Positions 7,954-15,918 of a DNA stretch of 33,750 nt are shown here, piece by piece (positions within the stretch are counted from its first letter, which is position 1; each line of letters opens with the position of its first letter). Under the pieces are notes generated by a model, which saw only the letters and a list, made by a program, of their open reading frames with translations, did not search any database and had not been told where the DNA came from. This DNA comes from CAYNYM01 sp049366815 (GTDB lineage Bacteria; Desulfobacterota; DSM-4660; Desulfatiglandales; HGW-15), in the NCBI GenBank assembly GCA_049366815.1, contig JBMNCO010000143.1:1-33750 (forward strand), read 5' to 3'. The translations under genes were made by a program, and so were the position numbers.

Positions 7954-9374
7954 GATTCGATGTCCTTTTTGGTGCGGATGTGCTCAGCGGCCATCCGGAG
8001 TCGGGAGAGAATCCTCTCTTTGCCCATGACCGTCATGACCTCGAAAAGCCCCGGGCTGGCGGTCCTGCCGGTGAGGGCGACTCGAACAGGCTGGGCCACC
8101 TTGGCCAGCTTGATCTGCTTTTCCTCCAGAAAGTCCCTGAACACATCTTCAAGCCCCTTTTGGCTGAAATCGGTTGCCGCTTCAAGACGCCCCGTAATGT
8201 CCTCCAGATGCTCAAGGACATTGGGCTTGAGAAACTTTCTGTCCCCCGCTTCCTCGTAGACCACGACCTCCTGGAAATAAAACAGGGCCGCCTCAGCCAT
8301 CTCCACGAGGGTCCTGGCCCGCATCTTCAGGGTCTCTACGGCCTGGGCCGTGTAACCAGGATCAAGGCCCTGGACGCCGAGGTGCTCTAGAAAGGGGATG
8401 ACCATTTTTGTGAGATCGCCCGTATCGGTCTCCCGGATATACTGGGCATTGAGATCAAGGAGCTTTTCCGCGTTGAATACCCCGGCGGATTTGCCCACGT
8501 TTTCAAGCGAAAATTTCTCGATGAGCTCATTAATGGTAAATTTTTCCTGGTCCCCATGGGACCATCCCAGCCGTACCAGGGCGTTGAGGAGGGCGTGGGG
8601 CAGGTAGCCCATGTCCCTGTAAGCCAGCACGGAGGTGGCCCCGTGCCTCTTGCTGAGCCGGGTCCTGTCCGGTCCGAGGATCATCGGTACATGGGCGTAC
8701 TGGGGCAACGGCTCTCCAAGGGCCTGATAGATCAGTATCTGGCGCGGGGTATTGTTCACATGATCGTCTCCCCGGATGATATGGGTCAGTCCCATGGTGA
8801 TGTCGTCCACCACCACCGCGAGGTGGTAGGTGGGGCTTCCATCGGAACGCTTCAGGACAAGATCGTCGAGTTCTTCATTGTCAAAGCTCAGGGGCCCCTT
8901 GACCAGGTCATGGAAGTGGGTCTTTCCCGTAACAGGGGACTTCAGTCTTACGACGGAGCCGGGCGCAGGTCCAAGCCCCAGCTCACGGCATTGCCCGTCG
9001 TATTTGGGCTTCAGCCCCCTGGCCTTTGCGTCTTCCCGTTTCTTTTCCAGTTCTTCGGGTGTGCAGTGGCAATGATAGGCCTTTCCTGAAGCAAGGAGAC
9101 GTTCGATGTATTGTTCGTATATTTCAGTGCGTTGGGACTGAAAAAAGGGCCCCTCATCCCAGTCCAGTCCGAGCCAGGACATGGAATCCAGGATGGCCTT
9201 CGTGGCCTCTTCAGTGGATCTCTCCCTGTCCGTATCCTCAATCCTAAGTATGAATTTTCCACCCTTCTGACGGGCGAAGAGCCAGTTAAAGAGAGCTGTC
9301 CTGGCCCCACCTATATGGAGATAGCCCGTGGGACTGGGCGGAAAACGCGTCACAACCTTTTCTGATGTCATGAA
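7950..9374 (-). CDS. gltX: Glutamyl-tRNA synthetase
   Basis: Class I synthetase that charges tRNA-Glu; in organisms lacking glutaminyl-tRNA synthetase it can also act on tRNA-Gln. The HIGH-type signature is PPSPTGYLHIGG (residues 11-22) and the KMSKS-type loop is RLSKRHGA (238-245). A CXC pair at C101/C103 followed by C128 resembles the zinc site of the E. coli enzyme. The frame is open to 9422, but the ATG at 9374 begins at the usual point before the Rossmann fold and has GGAGG upstream, giving 474 residues, a normal length. Its 150-base leader contains a hairpin with a T-tract (9421-9453). Confidence 0.96.
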   Translation of the reverse strand, partial: FMTSEKVVTRFPPSPTGYLHIGGARTALFNWLFARQKGGKFILRIEDTDRERSTEEATKAILDSMSWLGLDWDEGPFFQSQRTEIYEQYIERLLASGKAYHCHCTPEELEKKREDAKARGLKPKYDGQCRELGLGPAPGSVVRLKSPVTGKTHFHDLVKGPLSFDNEELDDLVLKRSDGSPTYHLAVVVDDITMGLTHIIRGDDHVNNTPRQILIYQALGEPLPQYAHVPMILGPDRTRLSKRHGATSVLAYRDMGYLPHALLNALVRLGWSHGDQEKFTINELIEKFSLENVGKSAGVFNAEKLLDLNAQYIRETDTGDLTKMVIPFLEHLGVQGLDPGYTAQAVETLKMRARTLVEMAEAALFYFQEVVVYEEAGDRKFLKPNVLEHLEDITGRLEAATDFSQKGLEDVFRDFLEEKQIKLAKVAQPVRVALTGRTASPGLFEVMTVMGKERILSRLRMAAEHIRTKKDIES

Positions 9375-9420
9375 GATCTTTGCCTCCGAAAATCTTTCCG
9401 TCAACTCCGCTGAACGGCCC

Positions 9421-9453
9421 AAAAATATCCTGCCGATCCTCTTGACCGGCAGG
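9421..9453 (-). terminator. Intrinsic terminator or attenuator ahead of gltX
   Basis: On the minus strand CCTGCCG (9453-9447) and CGGCAGG (9435-9429) form a perfect 7-bp stem with an 11-base loop, followed by TATTTTT. It ends 46 bases before the gltX start. It may terminate readthrough from rsmA about 190 bases upstream, or, if gltX is transcribed from the candidate promoter at 9531-9559, act as an attenuator in its leader. Confidence 0.55.
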
Positions 9454-9530
9454 CATGAGAGCGCCTTTCACCCCTGGCCCTGAGGTCGAGGGGAAAGCGG
9501 GCCGCAGCGCTTTCGAGTAGGATGTGAGAG

Positions 9531-9559
9531 ACCTTAGCACAGGGCCAAACCGTAGACAA
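9531..9559 (-). promoter_or_regulatory. Candidate gltX promoter
   Basis: On the minus strand TTGTCT (9559-9554) and TAAGGT (9536-9531) are 17 bases apart, with TG upstream of the -10. The resulting leader would be about 150 bases and would contain the hairpin at 9421-9453. Confidence 0.4.
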
Positions 9560-9640
9560 GTTTGATTTCCCGGCACACCGCCCTGACTCCCCATCACCGC
9601 GGAAAAATGCCCTGAAGGTGCGGAAGATCCTGAAGGGATA

Positions 9641-10471
9641 CTACCGTGCCAGAGCGGCGCTCAGTGATATGAAATCATCGATATCCAGGGCCTCCGCTCT
9701 CTTTCTGGGATCGATGTTGCAGCGCTCCAAGGCCTCCAGGATCTCGGCCCCGGAACGGGCCTTCATACCGGCCCTGAGGGAATTTGCGAGGGTCTTACGT
9801 TTGTGGGCGAAGGCTTCCTTGACCACCCGCCTGAAGTGGGTCTCATCGTCGGCGCGTCTGGGATGAGGGTCTTCAAAGTCGAGTTTCAAGACCATTGAAT
9901 CGACCTTTGGCCTGGGATAAAAGGCATCCCTGCTCACCCGGAGGACAGGCGACACAGAGGCATAATACCTGAGCGCTACAGTGATGGCGCCGTACTCCCG
10001 GTGCCCGGGAAGGGCAAGGAGCCTTTCCGCCAATTCCATTTGAAACATCAGAAGGGCGCGCCCGAAGAGGTTGCGGTGCATGATGAGTCTTTCAATCAAA
10101 GGGGAGGATATATTGTAGGGGAGATTCCCGACAACCTGTATCTTCCCTGTAGAAGGTTGTGGCAGATCCCCGAAGTCAAACTTCAGGATATCCTGGTTGA
10201 TAAGGATGACATTGCTGTCTCCCGCTTTGCTCAGGCCCTTTTGGAGTATTTCAACCAGTTGTGTATCCTTTTCGACGGCAAACATCCTGCCGACCATTCC
10301 GGCAAGGGGGAGGGTCAGGGCGCCTCGCCCGGGACCGATTTCAAGGATTTCATCCTTCCTGCCGAACTCTCCCTGGGCGATGATTTCGCGGATCACACCG
10401 GGATCGGTGAGGAAATGCTGGCCGAGACGTTTTTTTGGCCGGAAGGCCGTTGTATCAGTCTTTGAATTCAT
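9641..10471 (-). CDS. rsmA: 16S rRNA (adenine(1518)-N(6)/adenine(1519)-N(6))-dimethyltransferase
   Basis: RsmA/KsgA dimethylates two adjacent adenines in the last helix of 16S rRNA during late small-subunit assembly. The 276-residue protein shows the full family pattern: GQHFL (17-21), SAM-binding EIGPGRGALT (44-53), the NLPYN catalytic motif (116-120) and FYPRPKVDS. The C-terminal helical domain is present. It follows tsaD and a DUF2062 gene on the same strand, after a gap of about 100 bases. No good ribosome site is seen before its ATG, so translation may depend on upstream coupling. Confidence 0.95.
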   Translation of the reverse strand: MNSKTDTTAFRPKKRLGQHFLTDPGVIREIIAQGEFGRKDEILEIGPGRGALTLPLAGMVGRMFAVEKDTQLVEILQKGLSKAGDSNVILINQDILKFDFGDLPQPSTGKIQVVGNLPYNISSPLIERLIMHRNLFGRALLMFQMELAERLLALPGHREYGAITVALRYYASVSPVLRVSRDAFYPRPKVDSMVLKLDFEDPHPRRADDETHFRRVVKEAFAHKRKTLANSLRAGMKARSGAEILEALERCNIDPRKRAEALDIDDFISLSAALAR

Positions 10472-10573
10472 AGTTCGGGCAACTCGCGCAGACGCGCATC
10501 AGTGTCGGGCAGAGCGGTTTCGTACCATCTGAAGGCCCAATCGTGGACGGGCGGTCCGGATTGGGTCGTCTGA

Positions 10574-11065
10574 TCAGCCCTTCCTCCTCCTGCGCCAGTT
10601 CCGGATACGCTGGAAGATATTCAGAAAGATAAAATAGGAGGGCAAGGCGCATACGATGGCCATCACGAGGCCCCCCACGAAAAAGGAGCCCATGATGGCG
10701 CCCCCTGCACCGAAGATCTTGGCGATGATCTCCATGGGCTCTTCACCCTGGCGGATGGACTCCATGACAGACCTGAAAATGACGCTCTTTTCTGAAACCC
10801 CGAGAAGATATGCCCCGATCCTGTAACTGTAGGAATAGAGAAAATACCAGTTTGCCGGATTACTGACCCAGGTCCCGAGGGCCGCTGTAATCTTGCTTCC
10901 CTTGAAGAGAAGCGCAAGGGCCACGGCCAGGGCCATCTGGAAGGGCACAATGGGCAACATGCCGGAAAATACCCCAAGCGCAATGCCCAGGGCAAGCTCG
11001 TGGGGCTCGCCCCGGAGGCGGGTGAATCGGAGGTAGTAATATCTGATCTGCCGGGAATATTTCAA
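10574..11065 (-). CDS. DUF2062 membrane protein
   Basis: A 163-residue integral membrane protein of the DUF2062 family, with the typical PHELALGIALGVFSGMLPIVPFQ region and SNPANWYFLYSYSYRIG. Hydrophobic stretches are at about 23-55, 73-90 and 120-150, and the C-terminus is strongly basic (NWRRRRKG). The function of the family is unknown; members are often next to cell-envelope or translation genes. The start codon is TTG, overlapping the tsaD stop by four bases, which indicates translational coupling. Confidence 0.82.
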   Translation of the reverse strand: MKYSRQIRYYYLRFTRLRGEPHELALGIALGVFSGMLPIVPFQMALAVALALLFKGSKITAALGTWVSNPANWYFLYSYSYRIGAYLLGVSEKSVIFRSVMESIRQGEEPMEIIAKIFGAGGAIMGSFFVGGLVMAIVCALPSYFIFLNIFQRIRNWRRRRKG

Positions 11066-12105
11066 GGGGACGGATTCCTCATGGGTGCGAGGTCGTCAAT
11101 GGGAAATCGGGATCTTACGTCAATCGAAAGGGGGGCCCTTTCGGCGTTGGTGATACGATGATACCCGGCCGCGGCGATCATGGCACCGTTGTCTGTGCAA
11201 TAGGCCGGGCGGGGATAATAGAAATCCACCCCGGCATCCGCCGTCTTTTTTTTCATGAGATCCTTCAGTGCCTGGTTGCAGGCCACGCCGCCTGCAACCA
11301 CCACGGACCCGGCCCCGGTCTGCTCCCTGGCCGCCATGGTCTTATGGACCAGCACATCGATAACGGCCTCCTGAAAAGAGGCCGCGATGTCCGCCATGGC
11401 GATCCCGGTCTCTTCTCCACCATCCTGCCGCCATTTTTTCACATAGAGGGAAACGGATGTCTTCAGGCCGCTGAAACTGAAGTCAAGGGAATCGTGGTTC
11501 AGGAGTGCCCTCGGGAATATAATGCCGTTCTTTTTTCCGCCTCTGGCCAGCCTTTCGATTGCAACGCCGCCGGGATATCCGAGACCGAGTATCTTGGCCA
11601 CCTTGTCAAAGGCCTCTCCTGCTGCGTCATCAAGGGTTTGTCCCATAAGCACGTAGTCTCCGTAGCCCCTCACGTGATATAAAGACGTATGACCGCCTGA
11701 TACGGTCAGGGCCACAAAGGGGAAGGCCGGAATATCCTCTTCAAGAAAGATGGAAAGGATGTGTCCTTCAAGATGATTGACTGCGGCCAGGGGGATCTGA
11801 TGGGCGTAGGCCATGGCCTTGGCGTGATAAAGCCCCACCAGGAGTGATCCAATGAGCCCCGGCCCAATCGTCACGGCAATGCCGTCCAGGGCTTTCATAG
11901 GAACCTGGGCCCTGGAAAGGGCCTCCTGAACCACGGGGACCAGGTTTCTGAGATGTTCCCTCGAGGCCAGTTCCGGAACAACGCCACCGTAGGGATGGTG
12001 AAGTTTGACCTGGGAGTTCACTACACAGGAAAGCACCTTGCGACCGTCCACAACCACCGCAGCCGAGGTGTCATCACATGACGTATCAATGCCGAGTATG
12101 TTCAT
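11062..12105 (-). CDS. tsaD: tRNA N6-adenosine threonylcarbamoyltransferase TsaD
   Basis: Catalytic subunit of the complex that attaches the threonylcarbamoyl group to A37 of ANN-decoding tRNAs. The 347-residue ASKHA-fold protein starts MNILGIDTSCDDTSAAVV, contains HHPYGGVVPELASREH, the metal-binding pair H111/H115 in NHLEGH, GPGLIGSLLVG and DDAAGEAFDKVAK. Its partner tsaE lies 2.2 kb upstream in the window on the same strand but separated by the hairpin island. No strong ribosome site precedes the ATG. The identity is secure. Confidence 0.96.
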   Translation of the reverse strand: MNILGIDTSCDDTSAAVVVDGRKVLSCVVNSQVKLHHPYGGVVPELASREHLRNLVPVVQEALSRAQVPMKALDGIAVTIGPGLIGSLLVGLYHAKAMAYAHQIPLAAVNHLEGHILSIFLEEDIPAFPFVALTVSGGHTSLYHVRGYGDYVLMGQTLDDAAGEAFDKVAKILGLGYPGGVAIERLARGGKKNGIIFPRALLNHDSLDFSFSGLKTSVSLYVKKWRQDGGEETGIAMADIAASFQEAVIDVLVHKTMAAREQTGAGSVVVAGGVACNQALKDLMKKKTADAGVDFYYPRPAYCTDNGAMIAAAGYHRITNAERAPLSIDVRSRFPIDDLAPMRNPSP

Positions 12106-12261
12106 TTATCTGTTCAAAGGAAGGAGTGAATACGCTGAATCAAAAGGGAATTTCTGACTGGAGCACGGGCAGGGCAAGGGTTTGGGGCAAGACATGCCGG
12201 GTGCCGTCGCTGCAACGCTGGCAGGGCCCCCGTATTTTGAATCATCTGTGCAATGACATGG

Positions 12262-12303
12262 GTGTCCGGTTAGAATTTTGTGTGCAAAAGTCTAACCGGA
12301 CAC
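12262..12303. repeat. 42-bp near-perfect palindrome, IS-end-like
   Basis: GTGTCCGGTTAGA (12262-12274) is the exact reverse complement of TCTAACCGGACAC (12291-12303). Inside, after a single A/G mismatch, TTTTG pairs with CAAAA around a TGTG loop. The total is 18 bp of stem. The arms resemble terminal inverted repeats joined head to head, which is an impression and not a match to a named element. Confidence 0.75.
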
Positions 12304-12422
12304 TCATGATTCACCTGAGACCGAATTGAGAAAATCAATCGAGCCTTCCGACACAGCCCTTGACCGGGTGTCATTCCCTGGATTTCTCTCCTTTTCTCCC
12401 TCCACAACCTCCATAGTATAAT

Positions 12423-12462
12423 CCGCACACCGCCGAAAACGGGTATTTTCCGCGGTGTGCGG
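12423..12462. repeat. 40-bp near-perfect palindrome
   Basis: CCGCACACCGC (12423-12433) and GCGGTGTGCGG (12452-12462) are exact reverse complements. A C/C mismatch follows, then GAAAA pairs with TTTTC around a six-base loop. The plan, long outer stem, one mismatch, five-bp inner stem, is the same as at 12262-12303 though the sequence differs. Confidence 0.75.
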
Positions 12463-12490
12463 AACGTGTAAGCAAAGACTTTTGAGGATT

Positions 12491-12516
12491 CATATGTTTC
12501 CATCCGGAAACATATG
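12491..12516. repeat. 26-bp perfect hairpin
   Basis: CATATGTTTCC (12491-12501), loop ATCC, GGAAACATATG (12506-12516). The 11-bp arms are perfect. It is followed at 12525-12538 by a further small dyad, GCGGAT and ATCCGC, two bases apart. Confidence 0.7.
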
Positions 12517-12547
12517 ACCTCCGGGCGGATCAATCCGCTGTCGCCAT

Positions 12548-12598
12548 TCAGCGTTCAGCCCCATGCCCTGTCTTCGCGTGGCTTTTGCTGATCGCTGA
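12548..12598. repeat. Imperfect inverted repeat
   Basis: TCAGCGTTCAGC (12548-12559) and GCTGATCGCTGA (12587-12598) are reverse complements at 11 of 12 positions, with 27 bases between. Each arm is itself a tandem of a TCAGC unit. Confidence 0.5.
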
Positions 12599-12615
12599 CG
12601 CCCGTGAGCGCGAAT

Positions 12616-12635
12616 CCGGGAATACTCATTCCCGG
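12616..12635. repeat. 20-bp perfect hairpin
   Basis: CCGGGAAT (12616-12623), loop ACTC, ATTCCCGG (12628-12635). It is the nearest dyad to the 3' end of the helix-hairpin-helix gene but has no T-run on either strand. Confidence 0.6.
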
Positions 12636-12713
12636 CCTCGCACGGATATGCTGAACAAAATGCCGCCGGCTTTCCGTGCCCGGTCTGCGAGGGACGGAGA
12701 ACAGGCGGTGCCT

Positions 12714-13103
12714 TCATCGAAGCACCATAAAAGGCCTGATTTTTTCAAGCAGCCTCTTGTTGATCCCGGCCACATCCTGGAGATCCTCCAGGCTTTGGAA
12801 GCCCCCTCTTTTTTCTCTCTCAAGGACAATTGCAGCCGCCAGCGCCGGTCCAATCCCCGGAACGGCCGTCAGCCCTGTTTCGGTTTCACTGTTCAGGCCG
12901 ATCGGGATGCCCAGCGTCAGCTTCTGAAAGGCTGAGGCGGATTCCGGATCCACGGCCTGACCGTCATCAGGGAGGAGGCAGTCGATCGTCCCCGCCACGT
13001 GAGTGTCCTCTCTGCACAAAAGGAGTCTCAGCGTAAACAGCGACAGGACAATCAGGAGCAGGAACAGGGCCCCCCTTGAAGGGTCATATCTCTTCGTTGA
13101 CAT
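12714..13103 (-). CDS. Helix-hairpin-helix (ComEA-like) membrane-anchored protein
   Basis: A 129-residue protein with a single N-terminal membrane segment (about 11-29) followed after a linker by a ComEA-type double helix-hairpin-helix (about 78-125), with VPGIGPALAAAI and a second hairpin at DVAGINKRLLEKI. Such proteins bind DNA outside the membrane during uptake in naturally competent bacteria, but stand-alone copies are widespread and often of unknown role; no other competence gene is visible here. The ATG at 13103 lies inside the end of lysC behind GGAAG; an ATG at 13109 is also possible. It is the last gene of the long operon. Confidence 0.78.
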   Translation of the reverse strand: MSTKRYDPSRGALFLLLIVLSLFTLRLLLCREDTHVAGTIDCLLPDDGQAVDPESASAFQKLTLGIPIGLNSETETGLTAVPGIGPALAAAIVLEREKRGGFQSLEDLQDVAGINKRLLEKIRPFMVLR

Positions 13104-14319
13104 CGTCATCTTCCAGCCCGAAGGCCTCGTGCAGGATCCGTACGGCCAGTTCCGTGTACTTCTCTTCAATGGCACAGGATACCTTGATCTCGGAGGTGCT
13201 GATCATCAGGATGTTGATATTTTCGTTCGCCAGGGTCTCGAACATCTTCTGGGCGACACCGGCGTGGTTGCGCATGCCCACACCGATGATGGAGACCTTG
13301 GCTATATTCTCGTCCCCCAGCACCTTTTCGGCACCGATCTCGGTGGCGATATCCCTGATCAGCCTTATGGTTTCGGGAAAATCGAGCTTGGGGACCGTGA
13401 AGGTCAGGTCCGTCTTATCCTCGATACTCGTGTTCTGAACGATCATGTCTACGACGATGCCCGACTTCAAGATCGGTTCGAAGATCTGGGCCGCGATTCC
13501 CGGTCTGTCCGGCACCTTGGTAATGGTGACTCTCGCCTCGTTTTTATTGTAGGCAATTGCAGATACCATGACCTTTTCCATATCTCTGGTCTCAGCGACT
13601 ACCATAGTTCCCCTCTCTTTTGTAAAAGTTGATCTGACGTGAATGGGCACATTGAATTTCTTGGCGAACTCAACCGCCCTGATCTCCAGCACCTTGGCCC
13701 CGAGACTGGCCATTTCAAGCATCTCGTCGTAGGAGATGGTATCCATCTTTTTGGCCCTGGGACAGATATTGGGGTCGGTTGAGTAAACGCCCTCAACGTC
13801 CGTAAAGATCTCACACACGTCGGCCCCGAGGGCCGCGGCAATGGCCACGGCCGTTGTATCGGAGCCTCCGCGGCCGAGTGTGGTGATATTATTGTGCTCA
13901 TCCAGCCCCTGAAACCCGGCTACGGTCACGATTGTGTCTTTTTCGAGTTCCTGCCTGATCCGGCTCGTGTCGATCTCCTGGATCCTGGCCCTTCCGTACA
14001 GGTGATCGGTGTGTATCGGCACCTGAAATCCCAGGAGGGACCTGGCCTGAAACCCCATCGATTTTACAGCCATGGCAAAGAGTGCGATACTGACCTGTTC
14101 CCCGGTGGACATGATGACATCCAGTTCTCTGGGATCCGGATGATCCGTCATCTCATAGGCAAGTTTGATCAGCCCATCGGTCTGCCCCGCCATGGCCGAG
14201 AGGACGACGACCATCTGGTTGCCTTCCTTATGGTAGTCAAGGACCCTCTCAGCCACCTTTTTTATCTTTTCAATGCTCCCGACCGAAGTACCGCCGTACT
14301 TCTGAACAATAAGTGCCAT
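13084..14319 (-). CDS. lysC: Aspartate kinase
   Basis: Phosphorylates aspartate, the first step towards lysine, threonine, methionine and diaminopimelate. The 411-residue protein begins MALIVQKYGGTSVG, with the substrate-binding KYGGTS, then TLGRGGSDTTAVA and the FTDVEGVYSTDP segment, and ends with two ACT domains for feedback control. This is the monofunctional, approximately 410-residue class. GAGG lies six bases before the ATG, and only two bases separate it from the tsaE stop. It sits in an operon of otherwise translation and cofactor genes. Confidence 0.96.
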   Translation of the reverse strand: MALIVQKYGGTSVGSIEKIKKVAERVLDYHKEGNQMVVVLSAMAGQTDGLIKLAYEMTDHPDPRELDVIMSTGEQVSIALFAMAVKSMGFQARSLLGFQVPIHTDHLYGRARIQEIDTSRIRQELEKDTIVTVAGFQGLDEHNNITTLGRGGSDTTAVAIAAALGADVCEIFTDVEGVYSTDPNICPRAKKMDTISYDEMLEMASLGAKVLEIRAVEFAKKFNVPIHVRSTFTKERGTMVVAETRDMEKVMVSAIAYNKNEARVTITKVPDRPGIAAQIFEPILKSGIVVDMIVQNTSIEDKTDLTFTVPKLDFPETIRLIRDIATEIGAEKVLGDENIAKVSIIGVGMRNHAGVAQKMFETLANENINILMISTSEIKVSCAIEEKYTELAVRILHEAFGLEDDDVNEEI

Positions 14320-14321
14320 AA

Positions 14322-14816
14322 TTATCCTCTATTCATTCCTTCCTCTATTTTGTCAATGATTTCAAAGGCCCTGGCGTGTGTCCCGGACAGGGTGATCTCA
14401 CGCCGGTGTTCATCAACGAACGCAAATGAGATCGTCAAGGTCCCCTCCGGCAGGATTTCCGGCCAACGATCGGCCCATTCCATGACGGCGACCCCCTTGC
14501 TGTACAGGTACTCTTCAAGACCTGCGGAAATGAATTCCGAGATGCTCTGTAATCGGTAGACATCCATGTGATACAATGGAAATCGACCTTCGTATTCATT
14601 GATAAGTGCAAAAGTCGGGCTGGGAACGACCATGCGGGGAGATACGCCCAGACCAAGGGCTACTCCCTTGGTAAACCAGGTCTTCCCGCTTCCCAGTTCG
14701 CCTACCAGGGCCAGGACGTCTCCTGCCATGAGGTGGGAGGCAACGCGCCTTCCGAATTCAACTGTTTCTACATCGGAAGTCGATAAATATAGAAGATGTT
14801 TTTTTTCAGCCATCAT
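14322..14816 (-). CDS. tsaE: tRNA threonylcarbamoyladenosine biosynthesis ATPase TsaE
   Basis: P-loop ATPase that, with TsaD and TsaB, makes the t6A modification of tRNA. The Walker A motif is GELGSGKT (about 39-46), followed by the PSPTFALINEY and HMDVYRL segments and the conserved MEWADRWPE. The frame is open to 14921 but a start at 14816 (or 14813) matches the family length of about 164 residues and lies just inside the acpS end behind GGAA. tsaD is in the next transcription unit. No tsaB is visible in the window. Confidence 0.93.
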   Translation of the reverse strand: MMAEKKHLLYLSTSDVETVEFGRRVASHLMAGDVLALVGELGSGKTWFTKGVALGLGVSPRMVVPSPTFALINEYEGRFPLYHMDVYRLQSISEFISAGLEEYLYSKGVAVMEWADRWPEILPEGTLTISFAFVDEHRREITLSGTHARAFEIIDKIEEGMNRG

Positions 14817-15192
14817 TTTTTTCCAGGACGACCATGGCAACGCCATAGTCCCCGTCGTCCGACAGGCTGACGTGAAGGCGGCGGATATGATTTTCACGGC
14901 AGATATCACGGGAGCGGCCATGAAGTCTCAATCCGGGCCTGCCGCCGGGGGAATGAAAGACCTCAATGTCCCGCCAGCGGATGCCCTTTTTCATGCCGAG
15001 GCCGAGGGCCTTTGAGAAGGCCTCCTTGGCGGCGAAACGAAGTGCAAAGGCGGAAGGAGGGAAGACTTTCCGGAGGCAGAGGGCCGCCTCATCTTGGGTG
15101 AAGATTCTGACAATAAATCGTTCACCCCACCGTTTCAGGACCTCTTCCAGCCTGCTGACCCTTACAATATCCACACCTATTCCGTAAACCAT
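14806..15192 (-). CDS. acpS: Holo-[acyl-carrier-protein] synthase
   Basis: Transfers phosphopantetheine from CoA to acyl carrier protein. The 128-residue protein starts MVYGIGVDIVRV (metal-binding aspartate D8) and contains the second motif RFAAKEAFSKALG. The C-terminal strand reads VSLSDDGDYGVA, where many members have SISH, a small deviation that should not matter for activity. It lies two bases after pdxJ, the conserved pdxJ-acpS pairing seen in many proteobacteria, and overlaps tsaE by 11 bases. Confidence 0.94.
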   Translation of the reverse strand: MVYGIGVDIVRVSRLEEVLKRWGERFIVRIFTQDEAALCLRKVFPPSAFALRFAAKEAFSKALGLGMKKGIRWRDIEVFHSPGGRPGLRLHGRSRDICRENHIRRLHVSLSDDGDYGVAMVVLEKNDG

Positions 15193-15194
15193 GT

Positions 15195-15914
15195 TCAGAA
15201 ATCTTTCACAAGGGCGATCATGTCCCTCACGGCCCTTTCCATCCCGACGATTACGGCCCGGCCCACGATGCTGTGGCCGATGCTGTATTCCTCGATCTGG
15301 GGCAGGGCCCGGAACCTCTTGATGTTTGCGTAATTGAGACCGTGTCCGGCGCTGATTTTCAATTTGAGCCTGGCGGCACTTTTTACGGCCCTGGCAATCC
15401 GCTCGAATTGATCCTCGACCTCGGATTCGGCGGAGGCGTCGGCATAATGGCCGGTGTGAATCTCCACCACATCCGCTCCGGCTTCATGGGCCGCATCGAT
15501 CTGCCCGAACTCGGGATCCACAAACAGACTCACCCGGATGCCTGCGCTCCTCAGCCGTTCAACGATCTCCCTGTAATGCTCAGGCCTGGCCTGGACATCG
15601 AGTCCCCCCTCCGTGGTGACCTCCTCCCGTTTCTCCGGAACCAGGGTGACCAACTCAGGGCCGACGCGGCAGGCAATGTTGACCATCTCTTCCACCGCGG
15701 CCATTTCCATATTGAGCCGGGTCTTTACGGTCTTGCGAAGAATCTCCAGGTCCCTGTCGTTGATGTGTCGTCTGTCTTCTCTCAGGTGACAGATGATGCC
15801 GTCCGCCCCGGCAAGCTCCGCGATGCCTGCCGCCAGGATAGGGTCGGGTTCGTCGATCCCCCTTGCCTGGCGGACCGTTGCAACATGATCGATATTGACA
15901 GCCAATCGTGCCAT
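15195..15914 (-). CDS. pdxJ: Pyridoxine 5'-phosphate synthase
   Basis: Closes the pyridoxine ring from 3-amino-1-hydroxyacetone phosphate and deoxyxylulose phosphate in the DXP-dependent vitamin B6 route. The 239-residue TIM barrel starts MARLAVNIDHVATVRQARG and has the expected ADGIICHLREDRRHI, EMAAVEEM, PEKREEVTTEGGLDV, EIHTGHYA and SAGHGLNY segments. AGGAGG lies nine bases before the ATG, inside the end of ybeY. PLP made by this route serves GcvPB among others. Confidence 0.96.
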   Translation of the reverse strand: MARLAVNIDHVATVRQARGIDEPDPILAAGIAELAGADGIICHLREDRRHINDRDLEILRKTVKTRLNMEMAAVEEMVNIACRVGPELVTLVPEKREEVTTEGGLDVQARPEHYREIVERLRSAGIRVSLFVDPEFGQIDAAHEAGADVVEIHTGHYADASAESEVEDQFERIARAVKSAARLKLKISAGHGLNYANIKRFRALPQIEEYSIGHSIVGRAVIVGMERAVRDMIALVKDF

Positions 15915-15918
15915 GGAT

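Larger units (their letters stand above)
12106..12713. other. Non-coding island rich in hairpins
   Basis: About 600 bases between the helix-hairpin-helix gene and tsaD. The open frames here are short and unlike known proteins; I regard them as chance. The stretch 12262-12635 contains five separate dyads (listed individually), none followed by a T-run, so they are not intrinsic terminators. This looks like a landing site of small repeated elements or fragments of insertion-sequence ends. Confidence 0.6.

Noticed and set aside
12270..12533. 87-codon minus-strand frame across the hairpins
   Set aside because: It runs through three palindromes, has no ribosome site, and its composition follows the repeats. 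I treat it as chance or as a fragment of a mobile element.
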